From contig CM060924.1 in the NCBI GenBank assembly GCA_030737875.1, forward strand, positions 150,592,197-150,656,196: a stretch of DNA of 64,000 bases, read 5' to 3'. Positions 24,697-37,532 of the stretch are shown here, piece after piece (the stretch's first letter is position 1; every line of letters begins with the position of its first letter). The stretch is from Allium sativum. Its lineage: Eukaryota; Streptophyta; Magnoliopsida; Asparagales; Amaryllidaceae. Below the pieces are notes generated by a model that made no database searches, was not told the origin of the DNA, and saw nothing but the letters and a program-made list of their open reading frames with translations. Both the position numbers and the translations under genes were made by a program.

Positions 24697-25195
24697 GAGG
24701 CATCTGCAAGGTCGCTCGAATGAAACATCGAGCTCAGCCTGTTTGATTTCAATTCCCTCCTAAAGAAGTCCATACGAGGGCGAGCATTAGTCGACTTCAT
24801 CATTGAGTTTACCGTTCCTCGAAGAGGATGTGTTTGATGAAGAAGATGGTCCCTTAAAATGAAAAGATTAAAACAACACTTGGAAGTTGTGTACAGACGG
24901 TACAAAGAATAATCGTCAGTCCGACATTGGAGTTGTATTGATTCGAAGGACATTTCAGATGAAGGGACTACGACTCGCAGCTTACCTAGAACGGGTAGAA
25001 GAGATGTTGGATGAATGGGAACAATACAACATATCTTATATTCCGCATATAGAAGATCAGAAAGCAGATAATCTGGCCAATCGAGCAAGTTTCGATAATC
25101 CGAAAGGAATAATTATGATCCTGATCGAGACACTCGGAAGTAGATCCAGTATTGGAGACCGAATTCGGAAGAGAGTCATGGACAACTCCCTTTAG
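24697..25195 (+). pseudogene. pol: Tat-type RNase H region remnant
   Basis: At 24697-24826 one frame (one stop) gives a stretch ending GRALVDFIIEFT, the linker typical of Tat-lineage Pol between its own RNase H and the second, archaeal-type RNase H. The second RNase H follows at about 24880-25100: a WKLCTDGTKN motif with the first catalytic Asp, then IGVVLI, then a C-terminal YIPHIEDQKADNLANRAS motif. Middle parts are missing, and frames differ between the pieces. The upstream RT is not recognisable and no integrase was found downstream. Confidence 0.65.
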
Positions 25196-26819
25196 AAGCT
25201 TCCTGCAACACAGAGTGTTTCCAGCAAGGAAAAGTGAAGGGCGTACTATCGTTAGTTATTCCTCGAGGTATGACATGCAAGAAAACATTGCTTATTTCCC
25301 TTGGAATGTTGTCCCGGTATAGACATCAACGAGTCTCATTGCTAATTCACCGCCCTGAATGATTTGACAAAGGTGCTAATCAGCTTCCCGCTAGATGGGA
25401 GATCTGCAAGAATGAAACTTTTGACAAACAACGTTTTGGAGTTAGAAAATGAAGAATCACAGTTCCATACCCTTCATTGATTATCTGTCAAGTAACTCAT
25501 GCCTCAAACGCTGGGGGCAACTGGAGATTCGAGCATGGATTGCTCGTGGTAACGTCATCTAATTCAAATCGGACACATCATAAGCTTGAGTGACTAGTTG
25601 CCTTGGCCTTGCCCAAAGATTAGTGAGTTAAAGGTTTAGAAAACTTACGCCTGGATGTTGATTGATTGTCTGTGCATCAAATCTTATTCCGGACGTTGAA
25701 TTGTGCAGATGGATGAGATATGAATATCGCCCTAGCAGCCATATCCTATTACCTAGCATGGAAAACACAAAAGTTTCTATAAGCATTGGTCCATTGTTTT
25801 CCTACCAATTACCGTCCTAGCACCAATGTGATGATACACTACCATTAGTGGTACATACATGACTCCCTGGCACTCAATCCTTGTCATTAGCATGGGGGCA
25901 AGAAGGCAATTCAAAGGAGATGCGTCCTCATCATTCCCTTACAGTATTTACCTAACTACCTTTGTCACTCCAAGACCCCAATCAAGGTCTGTTCATTCTT
26001 GGGACCGCCATCCCATGACCATTTGGAAAGACGTTCATCACCAGCTAAATATAGAAGCCATCCCCGGCAGAGATTGGGCGAGGCAAAATGGACCAGTAAA
26101 GATCATGTGATGCCATTTTCGCATAGAATGATATTCATTCCTTTAACAGGATTACTCTTTAACCATGACTCTTATATTTTCATGCTTTGTGAGTTATTAA
26201 TGAACTTAACTCAGATGAATTTATATGTGGATGGTGTAGGTACCCATGATCTAGTACCGACCAGACTTCTAACACCTGCATATAGAGTTATGGAGCAATA
26301 CCATAGCGAGCCTAACTGAACTGCTCGTTTACGGAGCCACCCCTCCACTTAAGGGAAGTTATATTTCTTAAGGAGGATCCGAGATGACCATCCACTACTT
26401 GGCTCACACGTGGAATACCTCAAGATAATTGTGCGTCGACTTTTGCATTTCAAAGTCAAAGTCTAACTCCAGATGGACACAGTTCGACTATCTACATGGC
26501 TCGATCGTACACTCGACGCCACCAGTTTGAACGAATATGAATAAAGGAGGCAGCACTGCCCCTTGATATGCTTACTTTTCAATCATGCAATTTAATTTTA
26601 CATGCTTCCTGAGTTACGGACATGACTTATTGATGTGGTATGAATGATGCAGGTACCCTAAGTTCGGTGCCAATCACTCCTCCCACAGATTAATTGGAGG
26701 GACACAAAGCTTTGGCAAACGACTTTTGACCATTTTCCTGATAAACTATAATCCTCAGGGCTTGGATAGAAGTATAAACCTAGGACGAGTGTGATGTGCG
26801 CATAATAAAAAACCACTTG
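25196..26819 (+). other. Unrecognised degenerate sequence
   Basis: No open frame or domain that I can identify. It lies between the Pol remnant and the subrepeat region, so it is probably decayed pol and 3' non-coding sequence of the Tat-like element. Confidence 0.4.
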
Positions 26820-27470
26820 ATCCATGAATCTAACTCTCATGACATGAGAGGGAGTATAAGGAACGATATCACGACGTCCTACCGAACTCCATCCCTCGAG
26901 TCAATGGAACGAGAGAGACTTGATTATTGCAAACAGACACCTTTACCCATAAACCAAGGATTATGATGTAAAGCCTCGCCAAGTGTGATCCGACCGCTTG
27001 CCCGAAAAGCTCCATCTGTTAGAGTGAAGCGTGGAGTAAGGACTAAAACCGAGTTTGAGAACGACACTCGAGACGGTGGACTCCTACTCTTTGAAACAAA
27101 GCGAAGAAGGAGCGCTGGGGCGAATGACACGACCGTTCGCCTGGAAAACTCTAACTCTCATGATTAGAGAGAGAGTATAAAGGACGTGAAGATGGCGTCC
27201 TCAAGGCGTGAAGGTGCACCACGATTAAAAGACCGCCCTGATTCCACTCTACCCTTGGTATTCGATGGGAGATTATAAAGGCACTAGAGACTATGCGCTA
27301 CAAATGAACTCCTACCCTACTGAAGGATTAGGGGGCAAACCGAAAGCTGAGTTCGAATTCTATCCTGGGCATACGACAGGAGAGTATAAAGGCATTGCGA
27401 TTGAATGCCACGAAAGGGCTCCTACCCAGCTGAAGGATCAGGGGCAAGAATGAAAGTTGAGCCCGAACGC
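26820..27470 (+). repeat. Degenerate subrepeats with GAGAGTATAA(A)GG motif
   Basis: Four imperfect copies of a GGGAGTATAAAGGC-type motif occur near 26850, 27170, 27270 and 27380. They come with paired CTCCTACCC..CTGAAGGAT blocks at 27308 and 27420. Such variable subrepeats are known from 3' non-coding parts of Tat elements. Confidence 0.6.
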
Positions 27471-29399
27471 CTCATTCTCAGATATGGGGGGAAACACAAT
27501 GTCGATCCTAATCAATCCCAAACATGCCCTGCCCGGGCAATTTATTCATGATTGATTGGGGGCATACACACACATCATCTTCCTTAAATAAATTCTATAT
27601 GATTTGCTAGATATTATTTGATTGCAAGGATTCTGAATTGGACCCCTTAAGTGATTATGATGTGCTTTATTACCTATCACTTAGAGATTCGCTTTTTTTA
27701 CAAAGTGTAGGCTTGTACAAGATAACAAGAATGCGAGGGTTGAACTCGTGAGAACCATAGTAGGTCGTGGAAAAACAAAAAAAGGGCCATGTCTAGAAGG
27801 CTGACGCTGATGCCCAATGCTAAACCTCTCAGGAGACACAAGGCGATGATCAAAAGGAGACCTTGAGAGTGAATTGTTCAATGACATGTCACACGAGTTA
27901 AGGCAACGACCGAAAGGAGGACCTAAGAGTGATATATCAAATCAACATACACACCCACGTGTGACTGACCATAGCCCAAGTGCAACGACGAGTGCCACCT
28001 CGCAAATACACTTAATGGAAAACGCGATAACTCAAGCACTTGGATAACTCAATCACTTAAGCTTTGAAAGCAATGTCTCTTTTCCATGCATCCATTTCTA
28101 AATGTGAATGGGATGTGACACAACTATCGATCTTTCACCATTACCCCTGGACTGAGGGCACATTGTTGAAAATATTTACAGACAGCATAACTTATATGTC
28201 TGTGTCTAACTTATACCTCGATCTTGACAGGCCGCTTGAGGAACACGGAATGGATGCAGAGCGAACGTCCATTTGTTGGTCCCGGCCGACTTCCCGGACG
28301 AAAGAACCCACATAAGGGGCGATGTCATTACTTTGACTTCTAGCTTACAAGGAAGTGAATTGCCTGACGCTCCGAATCAAGGGCTAGGAGTAAGGAAGAT
28401 AGAAATTTCCTCCGTACTAAGGATATTGGCGCAGAAGGCGTTAGGATTGAAGGAAATCAGTAAATTTCTTCTTGCGATGATCCCTCAGCATGTCAGGCTA
28501 GATATGAAATGGATGGTGCCATTGCTGAATTGAGAACCCAGATGGTACGATAAAATGAACTTTTCCGGAAGAGATAGAAAATGATGGATAACTTCTTTAC
28601 TCGGATAGATTGATGGCCAAGCAGTTATGACTTACTCCTTGGAGCGAGCAAGATGGGAATTCAATCGGAGACGAACTTGGCTCAATCACTCCCTGTTCTG
28701 CTGTTCAGATCGCATGAGACCCTAGGACAAGTTGGCAACGTCGTCTTGATTGAAACAAGGGGCAATCAACCTCCTCCCAGACATTTTTCGCATGCAACTT
28801 CTGGCTATAATATTTTGGATGAAAACGATGGAAATGCAAGAGTTAATAGAAACTTAAACGGAGTCCGATCAACTCTTGCTCCAATTTAGATGAATGCTTC
28901 AAATCCAACTCAACTTTAACATGAAGTTCCCCATTCTTTAATGAAGGAGGGACAAGTAGAAGCATTCAAAGTGACTATAATTTGACATATCGCCACCCAA
29001 CTTCGATCCTCAGAGCTTGGATGGGAGACCCAAGACTATCCCGCATAAATCCGAGCCGCGAATCACCATCCAGAATTACAGGACGAAAGCTTGATTAACG
29101 AATATCACATATGCGGACCTAAGAAGCCAGAGACCAGCTTCCACCTACTTCAAGACTTCATGCTGGGGGCACCAACGCTAAATTGGACAATTGGTAACGA
29201 CTCCTCGAAAACAAAGGCCAGATTGCCAACGTTAATTGAGGCTTCACCAGAGGCGACACACCTCAAAGGCGATGTAAGCAATGTTAGTCAAAACTTTTTC
29301 ACATAAGACATCAGGGATTTGAGCAACTCCCCGCACTCCAAGCTACCATTTCTAGATCTTGGCTCACATAGTTGTTGTACGATTTTTGGTGGCATCCAT
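27471..29399 (+). other. Unrecognised degenerate sequence before the Gag fragment
   Basis: Contains a local imperfect duplication near 27840-27935 (AAAGGAG.CCT.AGAGTGA) but no clear LTR, primer site or coding domain. Short open frames are of random length for this composition. Confidence 0.4.
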
Positions 29400-29700
29400 C
29401 TAACTTGATCAACCGCTGGAACGTGTTGGTCACCCACTTCATTGAGCAATCAAAGGTCCACGTCTGTTGATCCAAGAATGTCATGTTGCTCACTTCAATC
29501 AAACAAAGGTCCGGTAAGACCCTACATTCGTTCCTCAAAAGGTTCAACGCCGCAGCAGCATCTATAGATCGACCTGGACCATCTATGGTGTTTATAGCAG
29601 CAATATCTGGTATTCTAGATAACTCAGACTTCAAAATCTCTCCGCGTCGAGACTCACCAAATGGCCTTGGAGGATTCACCTATGGAACAAACCTCAATAT
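29400..29700 (+). pseudogene. gag: Tat-type gag fragment
   Basis: One frame reads ...WNVLVTHFIEQSKV...(stop)...LLTSIKQRSGKTLHSFLKRFNAAA, the retrotransposon Gag signature (W...F...F...L..IKQ..GE.L..Y..RFN) followed by an AAISGIL-like segment. The start and end are missing and one stop interrupts it. It lies 4 kb after the Pol remnant in the same orientation, the opposite of the normal Gag-Pol order, so it probably comes from a second element. Confidence 0.6.
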
Positions 29701-30923
29701 ATTTATACCATTAGATTTTCCTAGAGAAGTTGGTGAATTCTATCCTGAGACAGATTCCTGCGATAAGAGGATACTAATATTGAGATGCATGGTCTTAATG
29801 TTTTCATGATGACGAATAGGTAATCATCCGACTCTTGAAATGATAAATACAAAAGGAAAGCCCGGAAAAGATCGATAGGAATGTAAAATTCCAGAAAGTG
29901 CTAATTTCATTGATGAAGCCCACGATCTTGATTGTCAAGATCAATGGAACCATGCATGTGTAACACCCCGCAATTTTTCTAAGTAGCAAATAAGTAGTAG
30001 TGCATATGTATATTTTAATGTAAAAGTTAATCATATGTAAACAAAAAGAGTAAGAAGAGAATTAGCGCATGTAATTAATTATGTGCATATGCAAGAATAA
30101 ATTAATAAATAAAATAAAAAGAAGAATTAGTAAATTGATTGTAAAATAAGGATGTGCAATCAAAATAGAAAGAAAAGAAATGTCAAAAGAGTTAAATGCA
30201 TGAAGGAAAGAGATTAATATGCAATGCATTAAAAATAATACAATATAATGTACTAATTAGAAGTAAGAAGAAAAGAAATTGAATGAGTTAATGAGCGTAC
30301 AATTCAAATTTGTACACATAATGTAATGAGCAATTAATAAATAAATTTAATTGCGTGAAAACGAGAAAGATGTATATATACATACACATAACGGTTAAGA
30401 ATTTAATGCATGCAATTAAAAATGTGTAGATGCATGAACCAAAATAAACATAAATTTAATGCATGGAAAAATATAAGAACATTAGAAATATGCAACAAAG
30501 AATTAATACAATTCATATTGTATAGAAAATACTGACACATGGAAGGATGCATTAATGAAAAAGAAACCAGATGTGGGAAAAAGGAAAGGGTTATATTGAT
30601 GCATTAAATTAATTTAGTTGTATGAAAAAAAATGTATGTGACAGTTAAGTTGCTGCAATAAATAAATTAAAGGGAAAATTGATTGGATATGAAATATGGG
30701 CGTGCAATTAGAATAGAGGGAAAGCAATAATTGCAGAGATAAATTAATTAAAGAAAGGAAGATATGCAATATATCTAATTTCACAAAAGAAACGTCATAA
30801 GTGTATGAAAGGAAAAAAATGAGCAATCAATTAGCCTACTCTAGAACATTCTTTTCTTTAGTGAGGTGTAAGGTTTAGATGAATTCTATTTTAATCCTAA
30901 GGCCCTAGTTGTTCTAGCCTACC

Positions 30924-30931
30924 TATAAATA
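30924..30931 (+). promoter_or_regulatory. TATA box of F LTR
   Basis: CCTATAAATAAAACTC context, 965 bp into the LTR. The transcript would include the long hairpins. Confidence 0.6.
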
Positions 30932-31897
30932 AAACTCAAAACCTAACCCTAAAATTCACAATCCCAAAGCTATGCGAAAGTTGTGCTTCTTCTTCCCCAA
31001 ATCTTAAATCTAGTTTCTTACCTTTCTCTTCAAAATCTATTCTTAAATTAAAAGAATTAGATTTAGAATTTCTTCTATTTCAAGATAAAGAGAAAAAGGG
31101 ATTTTGGATCTTCAAATCTACGCCGTAAGAAAGGGAAGAACTTTTGATGATAATCTAAATCAGACCTAGGAAAGCAAAAATCATTATGAGTGGAATTAAA
31201 CTATGACCTTTTGATAATGTTATAGCTATCGTTTAGCATTCCCATATATATGTAAATTGTGAAATTGCAAGTTTAACTATAAATTGTGATTATAACAAGA
31301 TGAAACGTAAAAATGAGTAGATCTGCGAATTCATGTCTTGAAAATAGTAAACTATGGGAATAGTAAGCATGTCATGACATCAATAATTTGTTTACTTAAC
31401 TAGTTGAACGTTTATATGATTTATAGAATAACATTGAACATGTAATCGGATTAGTCGGAGTATTATACAGTTCACATGGAAAACTGTCACATTTATGTAC
31501 AAGGAATGGCTTGAGTAGGTGTGTGACTATATTGACCAAATTATGTTTAAATATCTGAAATTTGATTATAAGTGTAAAAATAATTTGGGTATGAAATGGG
31601 ACAGGTCTAAATAGTGATTTGGGACATAAATTAGAACGTATGTGAATATGAATTTTAGGCATAAATCGGAAAATATATGTGGGTTTGGGTTGGTGCAATA
31701 TATATTTATACATATATATACATGCCTTAATTTATGATATGGGGCATAATTAAAAGTGAATTAAAAAGAGGTATAAAAGTCTGTAATTTGAATAGTGAAT
31801 TAGGCATAATTCAAATAGGGAAAGGTTTAATTGATTAATTAATTAATTAATAATGGAATGTTTAGTAATTACAATTTGGAACTCTAATTGTACTTAT

Positions 31898-32109
31898 GAC
31901 ACGAGGTTAGGTTACATTAGTGGTGGAAGTCTGCCCGACCCGACCGGCATATCCAACAGCCACTAATGTTGAACCTAATGTGGGAGGTCTGAGTACGTAA
32001 ATACGAATCGGGATAAGACACGAGGTTAGACCCAACTGTGGAATAAGACTGCCCAGACCCGACAGGCATATCCAGCATCCACCCGTTGTTGGCCTAATGT
32101 GGGAGGTCT
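31898..32109 (+). repeat. Tandem long-hairpin pair in F LTR
   Basis: Two units (31898-31990 and 32017-32109, 119 bp apart) start GACACGAGG and end TGTGGGAGGTCT. Unit 1 has an outer stem TTAGGTT/AACCTAA and an inner stem ACATTAGTGG/CCACTAATGT separated by a 2-nt bulge on the 3' side. The loop contains CTGCCCGACCCGACCGGC. Unit 2 has the same layout with different stem bases and some mismatches. Element B LTRs have the homologous pair. Confidence 0.85.
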
Positions 32110-32465
32110 AGCCCATTATAACCATAACTGGACATGGTAATGAATCAGAATATTTAATCCAATTAAATCCGTAGTGGTGTTACGAACCAGTTGAATTGGG
32201 TGGGGTTAAGTAAACGTGTTAAAGAAATCGGAAAGGTTAAGTTAGTCTTAATTAATAGCATAATGGGGAATGATAGCAACCTATTACGAATATATATGGG
32301 AAATATGAAAGTCATATAACAGGTAGACTTGTCCTAGGGACAAGGGAAGATGATAATAAGACTAGAGACTGGGACAACTTATATTATAAAATAAGTTGAA
32401 TACAAACTACAAAGCGATAATGAGTAATCTATGGATAAACATAACATGGGTTATGATTAGAAAAC

Positions 32466-32616
32466 CTTAGTTAAGAGAACTAAGTAAATAACTATAAAGA
32501 TAACTAAGTAGTAAATCTTAGTTAAGAGAACTAAGTAATAAACCTTAGTTAAGAGAAGTAAGTAATAAGCCTTAGTTAAGAAAACTAAGCAATAAGCCTT
32601 AGTTAAGAAAACTAAG
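32466..32616 (+). repeat. 27-bp tandem hairpin array in F LTR
   Basis: Five units of CTTAGTT-AAGA(G/A)-AACTAAG, the last four at a regular 27-bp period, each a short stem-loop. Confidence 0.85.
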
Positions 32617-33875
32617 CAAACAACGATGGATTGTGGGACATCAATAGATGGAAGTATAACTGAATAAGAAGATAGATATGATGAAAAACTTATATAAGAA
32701 ATAAGTTAGGATTATATAAGGAATAAGTTAGGAAGGATAATGGGTTACAAGGCTTTTTAGTGAAACTTACAAGCAATGAGTCATATATGAAACATTAATA
32801 AGTGAGGTTAACTTGGTAAACTTGGAAAGGAAATCAATGTAAAGGAGAGTAACCAAGTTAAATGTGAAAACTCACGAGGTGGTGCAAGTGCGTAATTAAT
32901 GGTTAGACATAGGGTCTAATGACATATAAAACTGAGGCGCTTGGACCAGTCTATACGTTAGAGGATGAATAACCATAAGGGGTAGATCATCGGGAGGTCA
33001 AAAGACACAAAGAGGAGCACATGACCATCTAAATATTCTTGTAGGCTCCAACGGACTGGGTTAAGAAGCACGTGGCTTCCGGGGATGTAGGGTACTCTTG
33101 GTATTCCTTTGTGAGTTGCAAATGATCCGCCGGTGCTCACAGAGGTTAGGTCTTCTTAGGTGAACCAATGAGTATGCCTTGATTGCAATAATTAAGGGGC
33201 AATCAAAAGACTAAGACGAACCAACGTGATTCGACAAAACCAGTTAGTGCCCTGTGATAGAAAATCGTCGTCTACCTACCATCTTCAGTTAGTAAGTGAA
33301 GCGGAAAGGCGGAGAACTCCAAAAGACCATATACTTTGCTATCTAGTTATGGGTGAGGTTGGCCAATAGGATTGAAGGGCATAGGGGGCCGGAGTTACAG
33401 TTCTCATTCTTGATATTCTTGGTTGCCTTTCATTAGTTGAGGGAGGGATCAAGTGGGACCATAGCCACTATAAAAGCAGACCTTAGCATCTGCATCTTCA
33501 GATATCTGAAAGCTCCCGACCGAGTTTCGTGTTTCTTGATTAGCCCTGCCATGGGACTCAGGCACACATATAGAGAACATGTGCAAATAGACATCGAGTA
33601 CGATTGACCATACGTCTAGGTACACTCATGTCGCTCTGGGTGGTGTACCATAGACTAGAGGGCATTATTCGATGACAGAATCTAGTAGGATCTAGAATGA
33701 CAGTCCAAACGCTTACGTAACACAGTGATGACAGTTTTATGCAAACGTAGCGTTGATATACATACGACATGCGATATTGGATAAAGGACTGCATAAATAC
33801 GGTGGAGACCATGCGAGCAGAGTATACCTTAATTGGGGGTAGCTACATATACACTATATTAGTTTAATCTACAAG

Positions 33876-33880
33876 AGAGT
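33876..33880. other. Target-site duplication AGAGT of element A, left
   Basis: Identical to 58392-58396 on the other side of element A. Together they show that A inserted into the F LTR. Confidence 0.9.
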
Positions 33881-36035
33881 TGTAACGACCCGGATTTTCA
33901 GCCATTGAATTCTGAATATTTAAACTTGTTTTAAATATTTTATTTGAATTATATATAGGAATTTATAAGGAATTTATTTAATAAAACGATATTTAAACGT
34001 ATAATTTATAATATATTTAAATATTGATTTCGATTTTGGACAAGATTCTTTTGAGGCGTAGTTATAATTTAATTTTTTTTAAATTTTACCATAATTTTTA
34101 ATTAATTAAATATGCAACTTTTTATTTAGAGTATTTTGCACCCTATATCAATTTTTTTGGGGTTTCATAATATAATTTGAACTACCGGTATTATTATATT
34201 TTTGGGATTATGGCGTATTCTCTGTCACGATCAAATTTTTATTTCTGTCCGGAGCGTTCGATAAAGTAGAAAAAAAGGGCTTCATTATTAAAAATAATAG
34301 TATTTCATTTTATAAAATCACTTCTTGAAATATTCATCTTGTTTAGTCTTATAATCTATGCAAACGTTATTTCCAAAGATCGGTATGAATATTACATAAT
34401 AATGGGGGTCTTCACATGTGTACACTACTGTACATGTTGTATTTGCCAGTTCAAACATACCTGCCAAGCTCTTCGAAAATAAAGAATGTATATATATATA
34501 ATAATAACCGTGACTGCCAAACTTCTAAACACCAACCAACAACGCTTTCGTGTGTGCCAATCCATCCAGTTCCGTGTGTCCCAATCCATCCAGATCCGTG
34601 TTCCCCAAGCTGCTAGGCACCGTGACCTCCAAGGTGTTAAAAATTGTGGGTACCAAACTATCCTCTTCTTTAAATACTGACATCTCAATGTCTTCTCCCT
34701 TTTCACAGACAAAATAAAACAAGTTGTCCCCTTCTCATTTTCTTTCTGCGATAGATACACGAAAACTCCTCCCTCAAGTTTCCAAATCGAGCCTTCTGAA
34801 ATCAAAATAATATTGAAATCGTTCTATTGGTGATCCGCCCAGTTCCTATTCTGATCAGCTTCGCTCTCAGCTTATACTTTTGGGTTCGAGTACCCTCTAC
34901 CGCGCGTGAATCTGGAAGAGTCGTGTTTGAGTTAATCATTTGATGAAGCCGGGTGCAGACCATGAGGGTTTGGCGCGATCTAGGGTTTAGAACAGTCAGA
35001 AGGTGGAGGAGTGATGTATCACGAGACAAGGAGTTGAGTTGACGATGAGGTGTTGGGTGGTTGGCGTTGAGCTCGCGAAGTGGAAGCCATTTGTGGTTAC
35101 GGCAGGTGAAGCGCGAGTGGAAAAGGAAGGTGATTGGGTGTAGACTTCGGTGGCTGACCTGAGTGATGAGTTGGATGGTGTTCAGGCAGCTCGTTTGTTT
35201 GAGCTTGTGGTGGAGTTACAGGGGATGGGTGGGAGCAAGGATGGTGGACGTTGGGTGAAGGGTTGTTAGCTGTAACAGTTGTTTGGCGATGAGGAGATTT
35301 TGCTCAGCCTGGTCGTAATTTTTAGGTACAAGTAGGATTTGTTTAAATAATGGTTTTAGGAGGGGTGTTCTACCCGGAAGAAGTTTGTCCTGTTCTTGGG
35401 TGTTGAACTTGCGATCACGATGTTTGTTGGGAACTGGAAGTTAGCTTTCTAAGTTTGAGTCGTATTCTAGAAAGAAGAGTGGGGAGAGCAGTATACTGAA
35501 TGTGTGTTAGATGGGTTTGGTTAAGTTAATATGGCAACGCTGAAAATGGAGTACGGGTTTCAATAATTAATGCATCGTGAAAATGGAAGTTAGGTAAGTG
35601 GGGTTGCGATGGATCCATGAAGATAGAGAGAGTTAAGGTCGTTAATTGTATTACTGTGAGGCTGGTCTCATATAATATCATTTGGGAAGAAAACGATATA
35701 CTTAAGCAAGGAGTTAGGATTAAAAACAAAATTAATAAGAAGAAAGAAGAACGTAAGGAGGTAAAATGGGTGAAGGTGTGGTCATGGTATTCTGGTAGGA
35801 GCGGGTTTCTGATTGGGAAGTGGAAAGTAGAAGGGAACGTCAGTTTGTGTTTTCTGGAAGAAGGTGCATTGACAATAACCTATGTATTGACAGTAACTAT
35901 GGTTTAAAGGCTTTGGGAAAAACTTGGCATTAAGGGTTGAGCAGTGTTACACGTTGGGGTTCTGGTGCATGATTAGTGACTGTGAATTCTATACAGATGA
36001 TGGTTTGAGTGGAGCAAGTGAGTTCGGTGGTGGAT
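33881..36035 (+). repeat. 5' LTR of A, first part
   Basis: Matches 52678-54832 of the 3' LTR almost base for base. It ends with TGGAT, the duplicated target of element B. The small reading frames here (for example 34425-34805 minus) recur in the 3' LTR only because the LTRs are copies, and no domain is visible. Confidence 0.9.
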
Positions 36036-37315
36036 TGTAACACCCCACGCCCGCTATGGTCACACTCTAAGGGAATGCCATAACATCGGTGGAGTATTTT
36101 AGTGAATATAGAACAGAAAAATTACAACAAGACAGATATAAATAGTACTTGAAATTTAAAACATCATCTCATGACAGCGGAAATAAACATGTTTGGTTAC
36201 ATCATAAAACCACAATAAAAGTCAAGTACAATATCCATCAAAATAAAGAAGTACATAATCCCACTCTCTCATACAATAGCCAAGACAAAAGAAAAGATAA
36301 CTGGGTAACTGGAGCTTTACATCTATCCAAGCTCCTAAAGACTGGAACCGCAATCCGGTCAAGCTCCACTACTGCTAGGATCCACCGTAGGACCTGAGGG
36401 TTGGGAAAAAGATAAAAACAACGGGGTCAGACATAAGTCTGAGCGAGTCCTATAACTTTAACAATATAATCATTAAAGTAACCAGAGAAGACATAAACTT
36501 GACCTATGGTAATGTCCGGGGATGAATGGCTACACTAAGCAGCTTGGTATACTTAGGATAAACTAAGATAACTGTAAAGACGCATCTACCCACCCAAGGA
36601 TAATTACTACACTGCACCACACCAGTCATTCCTACTCAAAGATTGATCCTACCCAAGGACTTAAAGAAAGATATAACTAGTAGTTTCATGTACCCCTAGC
36701 TGACCACATAGGTGCCGTCTGCCCCTATCTCCACTAGGTGTACCCCACTACTTCCCAAGCGATCGGCTCCCTACCGTAGATACCCGTGCTGGTCCCACGG
36801 TGGGGTGTATCACTCCCCTAAAGTGGCCACCTGATAATATCAACGGTGCACGGCTTTATATCTACACGATGCAACAACGGCTTATCTACCAGCCCGGGCC
36901 CACACACGCATATGAAACCCGTTGGACTTGCGTTGCCACCGCTAACCCGTTTTAGCCTCATATAATCAAGCCCAATATGCGTGTCCCGTCACTCGACATG
37001 GGTCGAGCCCACAAAGATACGTTTGGGATATTGGTTGAAATGGGCCCCCACAAGCTACCCACCTAAGCTTGTCACTTATCTAGTGAATCCCACTTAACCC
37101 TTTAATCATGTTTAATTACATGTTTCACTTGGTTAAGTATTCTAATCGTATTTTCTATTGCCACCCAAGGCAACCCACTAGATTCCACATGCCACCCAAG
37201 GCAACCACTAAATTTCCACATGCCACCCAAGGCACCCACTTAACCCCTCATGTCCCACTACATGCTAATATGGTTAAGTGTTTCTTAATTAATTAAGACC
37301 GTGATCTCCCATAAA

Positions 37316-37532
37316 GACCTCCCACATTAGACTGGCTGTTATGACCGCCTGGTTAAGCCGGTAGGGTCCGGGCAGTCTTACGTCATAACAGAGTCTAACC
37401 TCGTGTCTTTACTTTAATCACGTATTTAATTTATGGCTAAGACCTCTCACATTGGGCTGACATTTGTAGCAACTGGTTAAGCCGGTTGGGTCCGGGCAGT
37501 TTTACACTACAAATGAGTCTAACCTCGTGTCT
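37316..37532 (-). repeat. Tandem long-hairpin pair in B 3' LTR
   Basis: Units 37316-37408 and 37441-37532 on the minus strand start GACACGAGG and end near GAGGTCT. The 37316-37408 unit has outer stem TTAGACT/AGTCTAA, inner stem CTGTTATGAC/GTCATAACAG and a 2-nt CC bulge. The other unit has inner stem CATTTGTAG/CTACAAATG and a TC bulge. The loops contain ACTGCCCGGACCC and ACCGGC. Confidence 0.85.

Larger units (their letters stand above)
22514..29958 (+). mobile_element. Degenerate Tat/Retand-like Ty3/gypsy material (H)
   Basis: An LTR-like end with TATA box, leader and primer site (22514-23253), a reverse-transcriptase/RNase H tail with an extra RNase H (24697-25195), a non-coding part with subrepeats (26820-27470) and a Gag fragment (about 29400-29700) all read on the plus strand. 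A dual RNase H and a subrepeat-rich 3' region are hallmarks of the Tat lineage. Gag lies after Pol, so this is either two damaged elements or a rearranged one. It ends where the F LTR begins. Confidence 0.65.
29959..33880 (+). repeat. 5' LTR of F, first part
   Basis: Starts TGTAACACCCCGC, preceded by GCATG. It contains a TATA box (30924-30931), the tandem pair of long hairpins (31898-32109) and a 27-bp hairpin array (32466-32616). It is interrupted at 33880 by element A. Confidence 0.8.

Noticed and set aside
34425..34805. 126-residue minus-strand frame, repeated at 53223-53603
   Set aside because: It recurs only because both lie in the LTRs of element A. It runs antisense to the LTR, has no domain, and there is no independent support.
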